Source: Gordonia sediminis
GTDB lineage: Bacteria > Actinomycetota > Actinomycetes > Mycobacteriales > Mycobacteriaceae
Assembly (NCBI GenBank): GCA_004193205.1
Contig: RZUM01000006.1
Span: 186,001-250,000 of the forward strand
DNA: 64,000 bases
Reading direction: 5' to 3'
The notes under the pieces were generated by a model. It was not told the origin of the DNA. It saw only the letters and a list, made by a program, of their open reading frames with translations, and searched no databases. Positions 60,952-64,000 of this stretch are shown piece by piece; the stretch's first letter is position 1, and every line of letters begins with the position of its first letter. A program made the position numbers and the translations under genes.

Positions 60952-63029
60952 CTGGCTACCTCGACAACCCTGGCGGACGAATCGGCCGTGCGCGCCGAAG
61001 TCGACATCGCGGCGTTGGGGATCCGCCGCGCGGCGCGCTCACCCTCGTGCACCGCCTCGAGCATTGTTCGGCTGGCGATCGCGTCGCCGACCCGTTCGAG
61101 GGAGATCCCCCGGGACTTGAGTTCGAAGTACAGGTCGACGACCGGGCGATGCCATCCCGCCAGCACGACGGTGTCGATGTCGGGAAGGGTGGTGTCGACA
61201 CCCCGTTCGCGAACGTGCAAGGTGCTGCCGTCCACTCCCGTGAGCGTGCTGAACGGTCGGGTCACCATGCCAGATGCGAGGACTCGGGGTACCGCCAGGT
61301 TCGCGCTGAAGGGGCCGAGCTTAGAACCGACGTACGGCAAGGGCGTGATGAACTCGACGTGCCGGCCTTCTTCGCGCATCTGCAGCGCGAGACCGATACC
61401 TTTCCAGCCGCCCTCACCGTCGTCAACGATTGCCACGCGGTCACCGACCGCCTTGCCCTCGTCCAGAACATCCCACACCGACACGACATGGTCCTGATCC
61501 AACCCCGGGGTGTGGCGGATGCCTTGTGCCAGGTTGCCGACGATGTCACCCGACGGCGCCGAGCCGGTTGCGACGATGACGTGATCTGGTTGCATCGCGA
61601 GGATCTCGTCGGCGGTCGGCGACCACCCCAGGCGAAGGTCGACGCCGTGTTTGGCGATCATCACGTCGAGATGGTCGATGACCTGACCTATTTCGCTTCG
61701 GCCCTTGATCTTTGCGGCGATCCGCAGTTGTCCCCCGGTGCGGTTGCGACGGTCGATGAGAATCACTTCGTGCCCCTGCTGGGCGGCGATCTCAGCGGCT
61801 TTCATACCAGCGGGGCCGGCACCGATGATCACCACGCGCCGACGGAAGACCGCCTGCACCAAGGTGCCGATGCCGAGTTCCTGTTCGAAACCGGCCGCCG
61901 GATTGTGCACACAGGAACTGTGGGTAACCGAGAAGAGCCGGTCGATACATCCCTGGTTGCACCCGATGCACCGACGGATCTCCTCGACCCGGCCTTCGCG
62001 CATCTTGTTGACCGTCTCGGGATCGGCAATCTGCTGGCGGGTCATCGCGACCATATCGGCATGGCCCAGCGCCAGGATCTCGGCCGCATCGGCGGGCTCG
62101 TTGATGCGGCCCACCGCGATGACCGGTACGTCGACGACCGACCGGACCGCAGCGGCGAGGCTCTCCCAGATGCGCTTGGGGTGCTGCATGTCCGGCACGT
62201 TCTGGTGCGCCTCGTTGTAGGTTGCGGCCTTCACGCAGATGTAGTCGATCTTGCCGGTGGCGACACACGCCTGGGCGATCTTCTGGGCATCGGACACCTC
62301 GAGGCCCCCAGGGCTGTAGTCGTGGCCCTGCAGGTTCATGCCGACGAGGTAGTCCGGGCCGACCTCTTCCCGAACGGCGTCGATGACCCGCAGCATGATC
62401 CGCATCCGATTCTCCAGCGAACCGCCGTACTCGTCCAGGCGATGGTTGGAGAACGGTGAGAGGAACGACGCCAGCAGGTATCCGCCGTAACCGGAGTGGA
62501 TCTCGACACCGTCCATGCCGCCGGCCTTGGCGTGGCGGGCGCCGACCGCGTGCGCGTCGACGATCTCGTCGATGTCTTCGAGCTCCATTTCTTTGGGCAT
62601 CTCGAGGTTGAACGGGCACGGGGTGTTCGACGGCGACCACAACGCTCGGCCGGTGAAGGTCGAATGTCCTTGTCGGCCACCGTGGCCGAGCTGCATCACG
62701 ATGCGGGCGCCGTGCTCGTGGACAGCATCGGCGATCTTGCGCAGACCCGGAACGATGGCGGGGTTGTAGGAGTGCGGTTCACCCGGAACATCCTGGGAGG
62801 TGGGATGGATCTGCGGGAACGCCATACCGATGAGCCCGGCGCCTCCCATGGCGCGCTCCCGGTAGTAGGCGACGTGCTGGTCGGACGGGAGGTAGTCCTT
62901 GGCCATCCCTGTGCCGTGCCCGGTCATCACGACCCGGTTGCGGATCTGGACGTTGCCCAGGGTGATCGGCTCGAACAAGGGCGCCAGCGCAGCGGGGGTC
63001 GACGAGGCAGAACTGATCGTGGCTGTCAT
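60948..63029 (-). CDS. OYE-type FMN/[4Fe-4S]/FAD oxidoreductase (dienoyl-CoA reductase/TMADH class)
   Basis: The protein has 693 aa. N-terminal TIM barrel of the old yellow enzyme fold (LGNVQIRNRVVMTGHGTG... QLGHGGRQGHS; HSGYGGYLLASFLSPFSNHRLDEYGGSLENRMR). A four-cysteine cluster motif follows at about 354, 357, 361 and 373 (CIGCNQGC then SSC). The C-terminal part binds FAD (VVIIGAGPAGMKAAEIAAQQG) and NAD. Relatives are dienoyl-CoA reductase, trimethylamine dehydrogenase and N-methylproline demethylase. ATG at 63029 has AAGGA 7 bp upstream. The substrate is unknown; demethylation or enoate reduction are both possible. Confidence 0.92.
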   Translation of the reverse strand: MTATISSASSTPAALAPLFEPITLGNVQIRNRVVMTGHGTGMAKDYLPSDQHVAYYRERAMGGAGLIGMAFPQIHPTSQDVPGEPHSYNPAIVPGLRKIADAVHEHGARIVMQLGHGGRQGHSTFTGRALWSPSNTPCPFNLEMPKEMELEDIDEIVDAHAVGARHAKAGGMDGVEIHSGYGGYLLASFLSPFSNHRLDEYGGSLENRMRIMLRVIDAVREEVGPDYLVGMNLQGHDYSPGGLEVSDAQKIAQACVATGKIDYICVKAATYNEAHQNVPDMQHPKRIWESLAAAVRSVVDVPVIAVGRINEPADAAEILALGHADMVAMTRQQIADPETVNKMREGRVEEIRRCIGCNQGCIDRLFSVTHSSCVHNPAAGFEQELGIGTLVQAVFRRRVVIIGAGPAGMKAAEIAAQQGHEVILIDRRNRTGGQLRIAAKIKGRSEIGQVIDHLDVMIAKHGVDLRLGWSPTADEILAMQPDHVIVATGSAPSGDIVGNLAQGIRHTPGLDQDHVVSVWDVLDEGKAVGDRVAIVDDGEGGWKGIGLALQMREEGRHVEFITPLPYVGSKLGPFSANLAVPRVLASGMVTRPFSTLTGVDGSTLHVRERGVDTTLPDIDTVVLAGWHRPVVDLYFELKSRGISLERVGDAIASRTMLEAVHEGERAARRIPNAAMSTSARTADSSARVVEVAR

Positions 63030-63101
63030 GGAGTTGTCCTTCGCGTAGTTCCGAATGAGCGACCCGGGGGCCGACTGGTAGAGGGGATGCACAAGTGCCG
63101 G

Positions 63102-64000
63102 TTAGGCGGTGAGCTGTCCTGACGCGCCGAGACGCAGCGACAGCGCAGCCACGGTCAGAGCAGGGTTCACCGCCGCCGAGGACACGAACGTCGAACTATC
63201 GGCGATCCACAGGTTGTCGAGGTCATGCGCCTTGAGGTCGGCATCCACGACACTCGCGTGCGGATCGGAACCCATCGTGGCTGTCCCACACTGGTGCGAT
63301 GTCGCCTCGACCCCGAGGTTCTGGGTGAGGACCACCGGGAAGCCGGCTCGGCGGACGACTCGCTTCATCTTCTTGACCAGTTCCTCGTGGGTGCGCATAT
63401 TGGTCGCGACCCGGGTCAGGCTGATCTGGTCGTTGGGTTTGACGATCACTCGGCTCTCGGGCAGCGGTAGGTCCTCGGACTGGATGAACAGGTCGAGCGT
63501 GTATTTCGTGGCTTCGTCGAGGATCGTCATCGGGATCCACGGTTTGCCCCGTTTGGCTTGCGGCCCACGGAGTTTGCCGAGCCCTTGGACATTTCCGAGC
63601 GGGTAGCGATTGTCGGGTCCGGTGCCGTACCAGTCGTTGATCCCGATCGTCTTCTGGTAGACGGCCTGGTTCTTCTGACGTGGGTCGATGGCCAGGAAGA
63701 AGGTGGTGACGTGAGCCATGTAGTTGCGGCCGACTTGGTCGGAGGAGTTGGCCAGGCCGGTCGGGTGTTTGTCCGACGCGGAGCGCAGCAGCAGCGCGGC
63801 GGTGTTGACCGCACCGCAGGCGAGCACGAATCGTTGCGCCCGGACCGACACCTGTCGCCCACTCTGCTCGATCGACGCCTCGGTGACCCTTCGACCCGTG
63901 TTGTCGGTGTGGAGGCGGTCGACGCGCGCGTTGGTCATCAGGCGTACGTGTCCTGATCGCAGCGCCGGGCGGACGGCCGCGACATCGGCGTCTCCCTTGG
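63102..64000 (-). CDS. GMC oxidoreductase (C-terminal part, runs off the right edge)
   Basis: The visible 299 or so residues end in the GMC closing signature: TSHQCGTATMG with the catalytic His, DADLKAHDLDNLWIADSSTFVSSAAVNPALTVAALSLRLG. Upstream are the FAD-domain strand RAQRFVLACGAVNTAALLLRSAS and NSSDQVGRNYMAHVT. The frame stays open to the window edge, so the N-terminal FAD GxGxxG lies outside. GMC enzymes oxidise alcohols, polyols, choline or sterols. 72 bp upstream of the OYE gene on the same strand, it probably leads the operon. Confidence 0.88.
   Translation of the reverse strand, partial: KGDADVAAVRPALRSGHVRLMTNARVDRLHTDNTGRRVTEASIEQSGRQVSVRAQRFVLACGAVNTAALLLRSASDKHPTGLANSSDQVGRNYMAHVTTFFLAIDPRQKNQAVYQKTIGINDWYGTGPDNRYPLGNVQGLGKLRGPQAKRGKPWIPMTILDEATKYTLDLFIQSEDLPLPESRVIVKPNDQISLTRVATNMRTHEELVKKMKRVVRRAGFPVVLTQNLGVEATSHQCGTATMGSDPHASVVDADLKAHDLDNLWIADSSTFVSSAAVNPALTVAALSLRLGASGQLTA

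Overview
The window is chromosomal DNA of a high-GC actinobacterium, most likely a Gordonia-like member of the Mycobacteriales. The evidence is the conserved block serC - sepH - DUF6928-like gene - DUF2537 - SpoU methyltransferase - Eis-like acetyltransferase - MarR - DUF2530 (about 2.4-10.7 kb), which mirrors the Rv0879c-Rv0884c neighbourhood of Mycobacterium tuberculosis as I remember it. Strong GC bias, frequent GTG starts, leaderless-looking promoters and 4-bp ATGA/GTGA gene overlaps fit this. No rRNA, tRNA, CRISPR array, insertion sequence or prophage was recognised.

Layout. 0-2.3 kb: a TetR-controlled two-gene ABC exporter whose permease is cut by the window edge. 2.4-10.7 kb: the conserved core block with an AzgA-type purine permease. 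10.8-14.2 kb: a sulfane-sulfur module (MFS, MBL-rhodanese, divergent ArsR-rhodanese). 14.2-23.3 kb: a five-gene CoA-dependent degradation operon (acyl-CoA dehydrogenase, hot-dog/SCP2-like protein, hydrolase, acyl-CoA ligase, thiolase) and a SnoaL/DUF485/sodium-solute-symporter operon. One TetR lies between them and the same operator sequence stands before both. 23.4 kb: tpx. 23.9-31.3 kb: an aromatic meta-cleavage cluster (FAD hydroxylase, extradiol dioxygenase, FAH-fold protein, cyclase-family protein, FrsA-like hydrolase) with a divergent LysR and an SDR. 31.3-34.8 kb: an AKR/cupin/MFS cassette with its TetR and two palindromic operators.

34.9-53.7 kb is a mosaic accessory region. It holds a Phd/VapC module, a RES-domain toxin with its antitoxin, a lower-GC islet with a truncated isomerase remnant and an orphan CdiA-CT-like toxin/immunity candidate pair, and transport/oxidation genes. 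The latter are two paralogous MFS transporters, two APC permeases, an aldehyde dehydrogenase, an alditol-oxidase-like flavoprotein, a flavin amine oxidase and a DHDPS-family aldolase. Three near-identical 17-bp sites link a FadR-type GntR to both MFS paralogues. A second GntR carries a C-terminal Cache-like domain. 53.8-64 kb is a minus-strand catabolic series: GMC oxidoreductase, OYE-type iron-sulfur flavoprotein, small HTH-like protein, MFS, HisD-family dehydrogenase, EamA exporter, VOC protein, aspartase/fumarase, ThuA-like protein and a second small HTH-like protein.

Together the region reads as uptake and oxidative breakdown of several unidentified substrates (an aromatic compound, a lipid-like acid, and amines or polyols), each with a local regulator. 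Substrates cannot be fixed from sequence alone.
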